Shown piece after piece: positions 1-8,022 of a DNA stretch of 13,105 nt (within the stretch, counting starts at the first letter, position 1; every line of letters begins with the position of its first letter). The stretch is from Alphaproteobacteria bacterium (GTDB lineage: Bacteria > Pseudomonadota > Alphaproteobacteria > Paracaedibacterales > JAKBAR01). A model generated the notes under the pieces. The model was not told where the DNA came from. It saw nothing but the letters and a program-made list of their open reading frames with translations, and ran no database searches. The stretch covers positions 1 through 13,105 of the forward strand of contig JAIESS010000154.1 in the NCBI GenBank assembly GCA_019745755.1. Reading direction: 5' to 3'. The translations under genes and the position numbers were made by a program.

Positions 1-1844
1 TAAATAGGGTAATTATCCCGGTTATCAATGCGCGTGAGGAGAGTCGGTGTAATTTTACGGCCACCATTGGCGATCATGGCATAAGCTGCCGTGAGTCTTA
101 GAAGTGTTGTCTCCCCCGCACCAAGGGCCATGGCGAGCTGACGTGGTAATTTATCATGAATACCAAAACGCTTCACCACCCGGGCAATGGGAGACATGCC
201 AATTTGCATGGCAAGGCGTACGGTCATGACATTGCGGGAATAGGCCAGGCCATTTTCAAGAGACGTGGGACCATAATACGTCTTGCTGAAATTTTTAGGG
301 CTATAGGTTGTCTTGCCGTCTTTCGTCTTAAAGCCAAGGGGAATATAAAGAGGGGCATCAAGGACTTTTGTCTCTTTGGAATAGCCACGCTCCAACGCTG
401 CAAGATAAACAAATGGTTTAAAGGATGAGCCTGGTTGTCGCTTTGCCTGGATGGCGGCGTTATGCTGATTCATGGCAAAGTGATAGCCTCCAGACAGCGC
501 GTGGACATGGCCTGTCTCAGAATCCATAACGACGATGCCGCCGGTCACCTCCGGAATCTGCTCAAGACTATATGTATCATCTTTGATGCATCGCACAACA
601 ATCACATCGCCCTTATGAAGGACATCCGCACATGCTTTAATTTCGGGGCCAAGGGTACGGTTCTTTTCTTGACGCCGTGCCCATGTTATAGCGTTGAGAG
701 GAATAATACCTTTCTCACCACTTTGTGTTACAAGACTTACCTTATCTTTATCGCTGTCCGTGACAACAGCGAGGATGAGGTGAGGGGGAAGTTCAATGGT
801 GTGGGCTTTTAACGCAGCCGTTGCATCTGTCATCTGAGCTTCATCCAATGTCAATAATGGACCGCGATACCCGTAGCGTTTGTCATATGCTTCGAGCCCC
901 TTCTGAAGGCATGTGTGAGCGATGCGTTGCACATTGGGTTTTACTGTGGTCCAAAGAAAGTATCCTCCCTTTGTATAATTATCCTGTCCCACAATCTCAA
1001 TCAGTTTTTGACGTGTTGCTTCTAAGAAAAAGTCACCGCTGAAATAATCATCCTTTTTTTTTGTTGTTGTGGCGATGGGGGTTTCCTTAGCAAGGATAAG
1101 TGCCTGTCCTGTGATGTAGTGCTCGTCATAAAGGCGATCGAGCACCCAATTACGGCGTGCCTTTGCAAGATTAGGGTTTTTATGCGTTTGGTAGATTTCG
1201 GGTGCTTTGGGGAGACCTGCTAAAAAAGCTACCTCTTCCACACTAAGCTCATCCAGTCTTTTCTGAAAATAATATTCTGCGGCTGCGCTGACGCCATAGC
1301 AACCACTGCCAAGGTAAATTTGATTAAGATAAAGCTCGAGAATGCGCTGTTTTGTAAAAGTACGCTCAATACGGATGGCCATAATGGCTTCTTTGACTTT
1401 TCGGGTAAAACTACGTTCATTGGTGAGCAGAAAATTCTTGGCGACCTGCTGTGTAATGGTGGACGCGCCCATGGGTCTTGTTTTCCATTTTCCGGTGAGA
1501 GTGTTTTTCACGCAGGCACGAAATACCCCCATAAGGTCAAGGCCTGGATGAATGAAAAAATTTTTATCCTCCGCCACGAGAAAAGCCTGAACCACAAGAT
1601 CTGGGACAAGCTCAATGGGGATGAAAAAGCGACGCTCCTTAGAATAATCTTTCCACACCTTGTCGATGCTTGGAGGTGCATCGGAATCTGTACTCAACGA
1701 TGCTTCGCTTAGATAGATACGATTCGTAAGGATAGGATCATAGTTTTCAAGACTACTATGATCAGGAAGACCCCTTCCAAAATAAAAAAGAATAACAAAA
1801 ATCCCCGCCAGAAAACTGCTGAGGATAAAACTGATCCACGTCAT
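1..1844 (-). CDS. mrcA: Penicillin-binding protein 1A, bifunctional glycosyltransferase/transpeptidase (partial, C-terminus off the left edge)
   Basis: Class A PBP that polymerises lipid II into glycan strands and cross-links the peptides, anchored in the inner membrane and acting in the periplasm. The minus strand is open from the ATG at 1844 to the window edge (614 codons). A membrane anchor lies at residues ~4-23. The glycosyltransferase domain (GT51) shows the EDKxFxxHPGLD motif with the candidate catalytic Glu at residue 92, GASTITQQVAKN at ~126-137, and a KVKEAIMAIRIE...ILELYLNQIYLG block. In the transpeptidase domain the SxxK motif is SSFK with the nucleophile Ser473, and the SxN motif is SRN at ~536. 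The third (KTG) motif lies beyond the window. The start is uncertain: there is no clear Shine-Dalgarno sequence before the ATG, and the in-frame stop upstream allows only a CTG alternative at 1868. No frameshift was found where the translation was checked codon by codon. Identification is firm; the choice of mrcA over other class A PBPs rests on the overall pattern. Confidence 0.95.
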   Translation of the reverse strand, partial: MTWISFILSSFLAGIFVILFYFGRGLPDHSSLENYDPILTNRIYLSEASLSTDSDAPPSIDKVWKDYSKERRFFIPIELVPDLVVQAFLVAEDKNFFIHPGLDLMGVFRACVKNTLTGKWKTRPMGASTITQQVAKNFLLTNERSFTRKVKEAIMAIRIERTFTKQRILELYLNQIYLGSGCYGVSAAAEYYFQKRLDELSVEEVAFLAGLPKAPEIYQTHKNPNLAKARRNWVLDRLYDEHYITGQALILAKETPIATTTKKKDDYFSGDFFLEATRQKLIEIVGQDNYTKGGYFLWTTVKPNVQRIAHTCLQKGLEAYDKRYGYRGPLLTLDEAQMTDATAALKAHTIELPPHLILAVVTDSDKDKVSLVTQSGEKGIIPLNAITWARRQEKNRTLGPEIKACADVLHKGDVIVVRCIKDDTYSLEQIPEVTGGIVVMDSETGHVHALSGGYHFAMNQHNAAIQAKRQPGSSFKPFVYLAALERGYSKETKVLDAPLYIPLGFKTKDGKTTYSPKNFSKTYYGPTSLENGLAYSRNVMTVRLAMQIGMSPIARVVKRFGIHDKLPRQLAMALGAGETTLLRLTAAYAMIANGGRKITPTLLTRIDNRDNYPI

Positions 1845-2032
1845 AAGTTTGAAAAGATCGCGTACCAGTGAACATTCACCCTATTGAGAGGTATTTCCAA
1901 ACAAGTGTACTAAAAATTTCATATAAATTCTATGTGTGTATTTTTGATGATTCAGACGAGGAGAGATAGGTGGGAATATGAGAGAGAAAAAGTTATTCAT
2001 TTTACATCAACATTTTCCCTAAAGATCACAGA

Positions 2033-3037
2033 CTATTGAATGACGACATTTCCATGACCAGGAAAATTACCTCGGTTATTGAGCCAGGTGTTACGAGCAA
2101 GCCTATACTGCCCAGAGAGATCTGTTTGTGGGACGTCGGAGCGTTCTAAAATAAGTTCGATCTTATACTCTGGCGGACTATCAAAATAAGCCGCAATGAG
2201 GTTTTTAAGATGGTGATATCCAGATTCTTTATCAATAATGCTTGTCTCAGGAGGAGGGAGAAAATTCATGAATTGTGTATAAGTGAGCGGGCCAAGAATC
2301 ACCTTAAACCCCTTGCCTTGATCAAAAGACCTGTTGCCTAAGACCGTATTATGTCCAAGCTCATGAAAGCACTTGGAAATCTGGGTTTGACGACTTTTAT
2401 CCACACGGTTCCATCCCCCTACATAGGGTTGAATGCGGCAAGGTATATTGAAATAACCATCAATAGCTTTTTGAAGGCCTACACCAGATCCCGATCGTTG
2501 CCAAAAAAGCGTGCCTAGGGGTATAAGACTCTTCCCCTGCTCATGATAACGCATGCCGCCAAGGTCCATGAGAGACGCACCAATGTCCGTCTCCTCTAAC
2601 GGTGCATCGTGGAGACCCGGGTAAAGCTTGCCATAAAAGGTATACCAAAAGGTAATAAGGCGATGATTAAAGATATCGAGAAAATCCCGAAAGCCATAAT
2701 CCTTCACTTTCATCCGGTCGATGAGAATTTCTGTAAACACCTCTGGCAGGGGCCCTTGGATGCCCGCAATGCCAAGAAAGGTCACGGTGAGCTTGGGTGG
2801 CGAGCCTGGGTCAAGCTTTTTCACATCGCTGGAGCTTATACTAAAATCAACATTCGCTTGAAAATGCACAGGATCAAGGCGCGGATTATCCGTGGCACCA
2901 AGTTTTTTATCCGGTTGTATCCCTTGGAGAAGGCGCACAGTTTGAGGGAAGTCAAAGGTATAAACCTGCGAAAAGAGTTCCTCAATGACAGAAAGCGGTA
3001 TTACAGAAGGAGGTGATGACCGTTTAGGGGTTGCCAT
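2033..3037 (-). CDS. tssG: Type VI secretion system baseplate subunit TssG (ImpH/VasB)
   Basis: TssG joins two TssF copies in the wedge of the T6SS baseplate, the cytoplasmic platform on which the contractile sheath assembles. The protein has 334 residues, the usual family length. Family-like features are the N-terminal FPQTVRLLQG segment, an ITFLGIAG-like block followed by GPLPEVFTEILIDR, and an FLDIFNHRLITFWY stretch (all T6SS ImpH/VasB-type). The coding frame extends to a GTG at 3046, but I chose the ATG at 3037 because AAAGGAG (minus 3054-3048) lies 10 nt before it, against only 1 nt before the GTG. It overlaps the 3' end of tssF by 37 bp, so the two are translationally coupled. No terminator hairpin is visible in the 188 bp before the PBP gene start. 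Confidence 0.92.
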   Translation of the reverse strand: MATPKRSSPPSVIPLSVIEELFSQVYTFDFPQTVRLLQGIQPDKKLGATDNPRLDPVHFQANVDFSISSSDVKKLDPGSPPKLTVTFLGIAGIQGPLPEVFTEILIDRMKVKDYGFRDFLDIFNHRLITFWYTFYGKLYPGLHDAPLEETDIGASLMDLGGMRYHEQGKSLIPLGTLFWQRSGSGVGLQKAIDGYFNIPCRIQPYVGGWNRVDKSRQTQISKCFHELGHNTVLGNRSFDQGKGFKVILGPLTYTQFMNFLPPPETSIIDKESGYHHLKNLIAAYFDSPPEYKIELILERSDVPQTDLSGQYRLARNTWLNNRGNFPGHGNVVIQ

Positions 3038-4815
3038 GTGATCCACGCTCCTTTCCGCTGATTACTAAAAAGTGTCATTTCCACAAAGGAATCGATATTC
3101 ACGTTCATTGCCAAGAAATGTTGAAGGACATTTGCTAAAACAAAACTCATGCTACTTGGATCGAGTTCCTCGTCCAGGGTCAGTTCAATCGCCACCCCCT
3201 TCACAAAACCAAGCCAAGCCTGATCATTCACCCTTCTTGGAATACGACGTACTGCTTCTGTTGTGATAAATCCTGTAATGGCATCAATTTGAAGGCTTGC
3301 TTGACTTTCTGTCATGCTGGCATAGAGATGAAGCGTTTCTTTGAGAACTTTTAGGCTAATAGTTGGGTCTGTATACCCCAAATGGTGAATGGCCAGTTGG
3401 GACACGAGCTTCCAAAGTGTCTCACCGTCCGATGGAGAATAAGCAGGTGTTACGGGTTTATCAAGGCAATACATTTTTGTGACGGGAAGTTTGCCATCAA
3501 ATTGGAGGGTGGCACCTGCGGGAAGCTGTTCTGCTAAAAAGCGATTTGTACATAGTGCAGAGGCGTAAATAGTTTCATCCGGTGGCTTTGATGGATTAAA
3601 CGCATGATCCACAAAGGACAAGTACATGTCCGTTCCAGGAATATTACGGTGGCTGGAGGGTTCTCTACGATTGTACCAAAAGACATCACTTTTCTTACCA
3701 TGCTCAAAGGAGTAGTAGGGGGCATACTCACGCATGGTGCCGTCATCCTGAACAGAATGTACGTTAATGAGAGAATGAATTTCATGAGTGCGCTCCAGCC
3801 GACTGTCCGCCGTGATACGGTACTCTACCTGGCGTTGGTTCAAACGAAGGGGATCTGAGACTTTTTCGAATAAATTGACAATAGGACTACAGCCAAGGAG
3901 AAAATTCTCAGGACCAATGGCGAGGGTTGAAATAGCTTTGCTCTCCACTACGGGAATAAAGATTTCGAGCAACTCTGTGTCATTATTTTTTGTAACTTTG
4001 AGAAGATGGCGAAGTTCAAAGAAAAAATATTTTTCCGGGAAATGAAAATATTCTTGAAGTAATTGATAGGCCGGGTGGCTGTGGCTTGGTGCCGGAAGAA
4101 GCTGTTCATCCTTTTCATAGCCAACAGGCCTTAGGGAGTGACTAGGCAATGCATGTAAGGTTTTACCATCAGTGGAATACATAACATGGGGATTATTATT
4201 GCCAAAAATAGCTTTGTAAAGATTCACCGCTGTCAAACGATCGCCGCCGAGGTGGAAGGTAAGTGTGTCAAGTTCAAGATCACTGAAGTTGAGTTTTTTC
4301 GCCTTCAGTGTCAGACGAATATACCAAGGGGAGCGTGGTACGGCATCGTTGAAGGTGTAGGGAAGAGCTTCCACAAAGTCAGCAGCGATAACATTAAGGG
4401 GCCAAAGTGTTATGGGATAACAGGTGCGAAAACGACAGACAAGGCCTTCGTCTGCGTAGGAAAAGAGGGGCGTGTGACGCTCAATAGCATACCCCGCCGT
4501 CATCTTCGCCTTGGTGGGATCCACATCAAAATGGGCAATGGCGACGGAAGGAAGGGGATTAATAAGTTGTGGATAGAGTACATTTAAAAGTCCCGCAGCG
4601 ATTTGGGGAAACCGATCATCAATGGTTTGATGGAGTTGCGCTGATAAAAATGCAAAGGACTCCAACAACCTCTCCACATGGGGATCTCCTGATTCCCCTT
4701 TTGTCCAATCCAAGCGTCTTGCAATCTTTGGATGCTTTGAGGCAAATACAGCCCCAGAGTTCCTCAAATAATTGAGCTCACGATGAAAATAGGAGAGAAA
4801 CTTATCCGATGCCAC
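3001..4815 (-). CDS. tssF: Type VI secretion system baseplate subunit TssF (ImpG/VasA)
   Basis: TssF is the largest wedge subunit of the T6SS baseplate; with TssG, TssE and TssK it forms the complex that starts sheath and tube polymerisation. The 604-residue protein has the typical family length. The N-terminus is characteristic: FLSYFHRELNYLR (residues 6-18), then DPHVERLLESFAFL (44-57) and YPQLINPLPS (81-90), followed by AIAHFD. The start is a GTG at 4815, supported by AGAGGA (minus 4827-4822) six nt upstream. The ribosome-binding site lies inside the last codons of a small ORF that ends 2 nt before this start, so the two are probably co-transcribed. The other core genes (tssB, tssC, tssE, tssK, tssH, vgrG) are not in the window. 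Confidence 0.95.
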   Translation of the reverse strand: MASDKFLSYFHRELNYLRNSGAVFASKHPKIARRLDWTKGESGDPHVERLLESFAFLSAQLHQTIDDRFPQIAAGLLNVLYPQLINPLPSVAIAHFDVDPTKAKMTAGYAIERHTPLFSYADEGLVCRFRTCYPITLWPLNVIAADFVEALPYTFNDAVPRSPWYIRLTLKAKKLNFSDLELDTLTFHLGGDRLTAVNLYKAIFGNNNPHVMYSTDGKTLHALPSHSLRPVGYEKDEQLLPAPSHSHPAYQLLQEYFHFPEKYFFFELRHLLKVTKNNDTELLEIFIPVVESKAISTLAIGPENFLLGCSPIVNLFEKVSDPLRLNQRQVEYRITADSRLERTHEIHSLINVHSVQDDGTMREYAPYYSFEHGKKSDVFWYNRREPSSHRNIPGTDMYLSFVDHAFNPSKPPDETIYASALCTNRFLAEQLPAGATLQFDGKLPVTKMYCLDKPVTPAYSPSDGETLWKLVSQLAIHHLGYTDPTISLKVLKETLHLYASMTESQASLQIDAITGFITTEAVRRIPRRVNDQAWLGFVKGVAIELTLDEELDPSSMSFVLANVLQHFLAMNVNIDSFVEMTLFSNQRKGAWITWQPLNGHHLLL

Positions 4816-4817
4816 AG

Positions 4818-4955
4818 CTATTCCTCTTCAGTTTTTATTCTATGAAGTTCAATAATCTTTGGAGATTTTTCCCTTATATACCTCAGTGTCTCTGGTAGAT
4901 CACTCCTCATTATTGAGGGCATAGGCTGAAATTTATCGGGCATAGTTACCATCAT
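4818..4955 (-). CDS. Small hypothetical ORF directly upstream of tssF (45 residues)
   Basis: I do not recognise this protein. The frame is open from an in-frame TAA, with starts at the ATGs 4955/4952 or 4943, and ends in TAG 2 nt before the tssF GTG. It is hydrophilic and charged, containing MPDKFQPMPSIM and then LPETLRYIREKSPKIIELHR, with an EEE terminus. The GAAGAGGAA coding those glutamates doubles as the tssF ribosome-binding site. A promoter-like element lies 30-40 bp upstream (4994-5023), so it would be the first cistron of a tssF-tssG operon. It could be a genuine small T6SS-linked protein, the remnant of a longer gene, or simply a leader ORF. No strong Shine-Dalgarno sequence precedes it. 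Confidence 0.4.
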   Translation of the reverse strand: MMVTMPDKFQPMPSIMRSDLPETLRYIREKSPKIIELHRIKTEEE

Positions 4956-4993
4956 CAGACCCAAGAAAGATTTTAGAAAATAATTTTAATTAA

Positions 4994-5023
4994 ATTATAA
5001 ACATAAAGATCATCGATCCCCAA
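4994..5023 (-). promoter_or_regulatory. Candidate sigma70 promoter for the small ORF-tssF-tssG operon
   Basis: On the minus strand there is a perfect TATAAT (minus 4999-4994), preceded at 18 bp by TTGGGG (minus 5023-5018), which matches only the TTG of the -35 consensus. It would start transcription near 4987, about 30 nt before the first ATG of the small ORF. The surrounding DNA is AT-rich, so a chance -10 match is possible. Confidence 0.4.
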
Positions 5024-5096
5024 GGGATTTTAAAAAATTCATAACCAAGGGGTTTTTTTATCGTTCAGGTCTCCTCAACACTCCTATTTTACTTCA

Positions 5097-5125
5097 TTGA
5101 ACCATCAGCCTCTTCCCTCTATAAT
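5097..5125 (+). promoter_or_regulatory. Sigma70-type promoter of the ABC transporter gene
   Basis: TTGAAC at 5097-5102, a spacer of exactly 17 bp, and a perfect TATAAT at 5120-5125. This predicts a transcription start near 5132 and a leader of about 29 nt before the ATG at 5161. It is the best promoter match in the window. Confidence 0.7.
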
Positions 5126-5160
5126 CTCTCCTATCCTCCAATGAAAGTACGTAGCGATTC

Positions 5161-6942
5161 ATGAGCACGACGCCTTTTGCCTTTATTATCAGTGTTCTTA
5201 AGCCCTTTCGTATGATGATTTTCGGAATGCTTTCCTGTTCCTTCATCTATGCCATAGATATATCCATTCGCCCTTACCTTACAAAGGTTATTGTCAACAG
5301 TGTAAAGGATGCAGCGCCTGAATCTATTTTGAGTGTTGCGATGGTGCCCGTAACATTATACATCGTCATGTCCATCATCATGGTGATTGCGTTTCGAATT
5401 CATGATTATCTGTGGCTCAAGTTTAATCCATCTGTGAAACGACACCTCGGACTTGTCTTGATGGAGCGCATGTTAGAGCATTCCCATGCTTTTTATCAGG
5501 ATCACTTTGCCGGGAGTCTTGCTAATAAAATCAAGGATGCTATGAGCGGCATCCCCGATTGTGTCAGCCATACGATCCTCCATTTTTTCCCCCACATCAT
5601 TGGTATCCCTGTTGCCATGCTTACCCTGTATTATGTGCAACCCACCCTTGCCCTTTCGCTATTCGTTTGGAGTGGTTTTTTTATATGTTCAGCGATTTTC
5701 TTTTCAAAAAGAGGGGTTCCTTATACAGATGCATCAGCAGAAGCACGCTCCGTTGTCGTTGGAAGCCTTGTCGATATTTTGGGGAATATGATGTCCGTGC
5801 GCCTCTTTGCCAATCGGGAGGGGGAAACCCGCTATCTCACCCAAAGCCTTAATGAGTATGTCCGGCAAGATCAACGGCGTGATTGGTTCTTTCTCAAAGT
5901 ATTTGCCATACAGGGAAGTTCCTTTGTCATATATCAGGGGATTTGTCTTTTTTTACTCCTGAAAGGATATGGCCAAGGCCGCGTGACGGCGGGTGATTTT
6001 GCCCTCGTTTTTACCTTGAACATCTCCATTATTGATCGTCTTTGGAACCTTTTGCAGCATATTCGACAACTCACACATCTTGTAGGGGAGATTACTCAGG
6101 GTCTTCGTCTTGTTCTATCACCACCAGAAATTATGGATGCACCAGATGCACCGTTGTTAACTGTGACCGAGGGTCGCATCATCTTCGACCGTGTGGGATT
6201 TCACTACAAGGGAGTTGATCCCCTGTTTCAGGATAAATCCATTATTATTGAACCGGGGCAACGGGTTGGGCTTGTGGGTAAATCCGGCGGGGGAAAGTCG
6301 ACCTTCGTCAATCTCATCCTACGTCTTTATGACGTGACGCAAGGACGCATTCTCATTGATGGTCAAGATATTAAAGATGTCACCCAGGATTCACTCCACA
6401 AGGCCATTGCCATGATTCCCCAGGATCCATCGCTTTTTCACCGCTCCCTCATGGATAACATACGCTATGGTAAGTATAATGCTACGGATGACGACGTGAT
6501 GAATGCTGCAAAACGTGCCCATGCCCACGGTTTTATTTCAAAACTTCCTAGGGGTTACGAATCTCTTGTGGGGGAGCGCGGCGTGAAGCTCTCAGGCGGT
6601 CAGCGTCAACGTATTGCTATTGCACGCGCTATCCTTAAAAATGCGCCCATCCTGATGCTGGACGAGGCAACGAGCCAACTCGATTCCGTCACAGAAGCAG
6701 CTATTCAGGAAAGCTTATTGAGCCTGATGGAAGGAAAAACAACCCTTGTGATTGCACACCGCTTATCGACGTTGCTCCACATGGACCGCATCCTCGTTTT
6801 TGATAAGGGGCGCATTGTGGAGGACGGTACCCATGCAGATCTCCTTGCAAAAGGTGGCCTTTACACCACTCTTTGGAATGCGCAAATAGGTGGATTTTTG
6901 GGAGACGGATTCTTTGGGAGCAGTGAAAGTAAGGTCAAGTGA
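5161..6942 (+). CDS. ABC transporter, fused permease/ATP-binding half-transporter (exporter type)
   Basis: A 593-residue type IV ABC exporter (MsbA/multidrug style), expected to act as a homodimer in the inner membrane; the substrate cannot be told from sequence. Residues ~1-320 form the transmembrane domain, with hydrophobic helices from about residue 15 onward. The nucleotide-binding domain follows, with A-loop HY in VGFHYKG, Walker A GKSGGGKST (373-381, Lys379), Q-loop Gln421 in IPQDPSLF, signature LSGGQ (477-481), Walker B LMLDEA with Asp501 and catalytic Glu502, and H-loop His533 in IAHRLST. All catalytic elements are intact. A strong promoter lies just upstream, although no clear Shine-Dalgarno sequence precedes the ATG. 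It is divergent from tssF, and 117 AT-rich bp separate it from the arginase gene. Lipid or drug export are both possible. Confidence 0.93.
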   Translation: MSTTPFAFIISVLKPFRMMIFGMLSCSFIYAIDISIRPYLTKVIVNSVKDAAPESILSVAMVPVTLYIVMSIIMVIAFRIHDYLWLKFNPSVKRHLGLVLMERMLEHSHAFYQDHFAGSLANKIKDAMSGIPDCVSHTILHFFPHIIGIPVAMLTLYYVQPTLALSLFVWSGFFICSAIFFSKRGVPYTDASAEARSVVVGSLVDILGNMMSVRLFANREGETRYLTQSLNEYVRQDQRRDWFFLKVFAIQGSSFVIYQGICLFLLLKGYGQGRVTAGDFALVFTLNISIIDRLWNLLQHIRQLTHLVGEITQGLRLVLSPPEIMDAPDAPLLTVTEGRIIFDRVGFHYKGVDPLFQDKSIIIEPGQRVGLVGKSGGGKSTFVNLILRLYDVTQGRILIDGQDIKDVTQDSLHKAIAMIPQDPSLFHRSLMDNIRYGKYNATDDDVMNAAKRAHAHGFISKLPRGYESLVGERGVKLSGGQRQRIAIARAILKNAPILMLDEATSQLDSVTEAAIQESLLSLMEGKTTLVIAHRLSTLLHMDRILVFDKGRIVEDGTHADLLAKGGLYTTLWNAQIGGFLGDGFFGSSESKVK

Positions 6943-7005
6943 TTTATTAGACCAAGAAAAATTTAATATATTATATTGTGTTTTACAAAATCAAAATTAA
7001 CTTAT

Positions 7006-7021
7006 CATTAATATATTAATG
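7006..7021. promoter_or_regulatory. 16-bp perfect palindrome upstream of arginase (candidate operator)
   Basis: CATTAATATATTAATG is a perfect inverted repeat ending 38 bp before the arginase ATG, in the 117-bp AT-rich gap. Its size and position suit a dimeric repressor site covering the arginase promoter. It does not match the ArgR box (TGAAT...ATTCA) well. A chance origin is possible in such AT-rich DNA. Confidence 0.3.
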
Positions 7022-7059
7022 TCAATATTTAATTGTTATCGATGTATTGTATATGAAAA

Positions 7060-7956
7060 ATGACGCCACAAAATATCAGTCTCATTGGATCTGCTTTTGG
7101 GCTTGGCGCTAAAACCCATAGTACAAGCAAGGGCCCTTTATATCTGTGCCAAGACTATGCTCTTCATAAAAAACTTGGTGATAGATGTGTGTGGAAAGAT
7201 ATGGTGCAAAGGTCTTTCAAAGAAAACTTTGATGACAAAGGCTGCAACTTTGATGCCGTTCTTCATCATAACAAGGTACTTGCCCAAAGTGTTCAAAGTG
7301 CGCTGCTGCAGAATGACGACTTCGTTACAGTCCTTGGCGGCGATCATTCCTGTGCCATGGGGACATGGTCTGGCGTTGTGGAAGCTCTTCATGCGCGAGA
7401 AAATTTCGGTCTTATTTGGATTGATGCGCATATGGATGCTCACACGCTCGAATCATCCCCCTCCAAGGCTTATCATGGCATGCCGCTTAGTCATTTATTG
7501 GGCGAAGGAAACCCAGAGTTATGCACGATTTTAGGTCCTTCTCCCAAAATTAAGCCTGCGCATCTTGTGCTGATAGGGATTCGCTCCTTTGAAGAAGCTG
7601 AAAAAGCTTTTTTAAAAAAACACAATGTAACAGTTTTTTATATGGAGGATGTGATGCGTTTTGGGCTGGATAATGTCATCGCAAAAGCTCTTGAAAGAGT
7701 TACAAAGAACACAAAGGGCTTTGGGATCTCTATTGATGTGGATGCTTTTGATCCTAGTGACGCACCTGGAACGGGAACACCTGCACCGGGAGGCATTCTT
7801 TTTGATAAATTTAAGCATGTTATGCCATCTCTTCTTGGTCATTCTGCTCTTAAGTGTTTAGAAATTACTGAATTTAACCCCGATTTGGATGTAGACCATA
7901 GGACGGCAGATCTCATCATGTATATTTTAATGGGATTAACGAAAGCACGATATTAA
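7060..7956 (+). CDS. rocF: Arginase (RocF-type), L-arginine to L-ornithine and urea
   Basis: A cytosolic binuclear manganese hydrolase of the ureohydrolase family. The 298 residues match bacterial RocF in length and order: GGDHS with His96, DAHMDAH with Asp122, His124 and Asp126, the TLESSPS...HGMPL loop typical of arginase rather than agmatinase (Ser135, His139), SIDVDAFDP with Asp226 and Asp228, APGTGTP with Thr240, and Glu271 in EITEFNP. All six metal ligands are present at spacings equal to those of rat arginase I. The exception is His128 at the place of Asn130, the residue that contacts the substrate alpha-carboxylate. The ATG at 7060 lacks a clear Shine-Dalgarno sequence. The next gene, a SpeD-like decarboxylase, follows closely on the same strand, which suggests a polyamine or arginine-catabolic role. 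A relaxed-specificity ureohydrolase is the main alternative. Confidence 0.88.
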   Translation: MTPQNISLIGSAFGLGAKTHSTSKGPLYLCQDYALHKKLGDRCVWKDMVQRSFKENFDDKGCNFDAVLHHNKVLAQSVQSALLQNDDFVTVLGGDHSCAMGTWSGVVEALHARENFGLIWIDAHMDAHTLESSPSKAYHGMPLSHLLGEGNPELCTILGPSPKIKPAHLVLIGIRSFEEAEKAFLKKHNVTVFYMEDVMRFGLDNVIAKALERVTKNTKGFGISIDVDAFDPSDAPGTGTPAPGGILFDKFKHVMPSLLGHSALKCLEITEFNPDLDVDHRTADLIMYILMGLTKARY

Positions 7957-8022
7957 ACCCAGTGTTTAAATTTGAAAACACACTCACACTTATCGTGCAC
8001 AAAAAGAAAGGACTTTGAGATC

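Noticed and set aside
156..1712. Several plus-strand open frames of 60-130 codons across the PBP1A region
   Set aside because: They are antisense to a continuous minus-strand frame carrying all expected GT51 and transpeptidase motifs; none shows recognisable domains.
3038..3046. GTG at 3046 as the tssG start
   Set aside because: The Shine-Dalgarno AAAGGAG is only 1 nt from the GTG but 10 nt from the ATG at 3037.
5018..5058. Terminator-like element: CCCC...GGGG followed by seven Ts on the plus strand
   Set aside because: The stem has an AA/AA mismatch after four pairs and a long loop, and it lies between divergent genes where no plus-strand transcript would end.
7972..8022. TTG at 7972 as start of the SpeD-like gene
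   Set aside because: The ATG at 8023 has a good AAAGGA 10 nt upstream, and the extra 17 residues have no family-like content.
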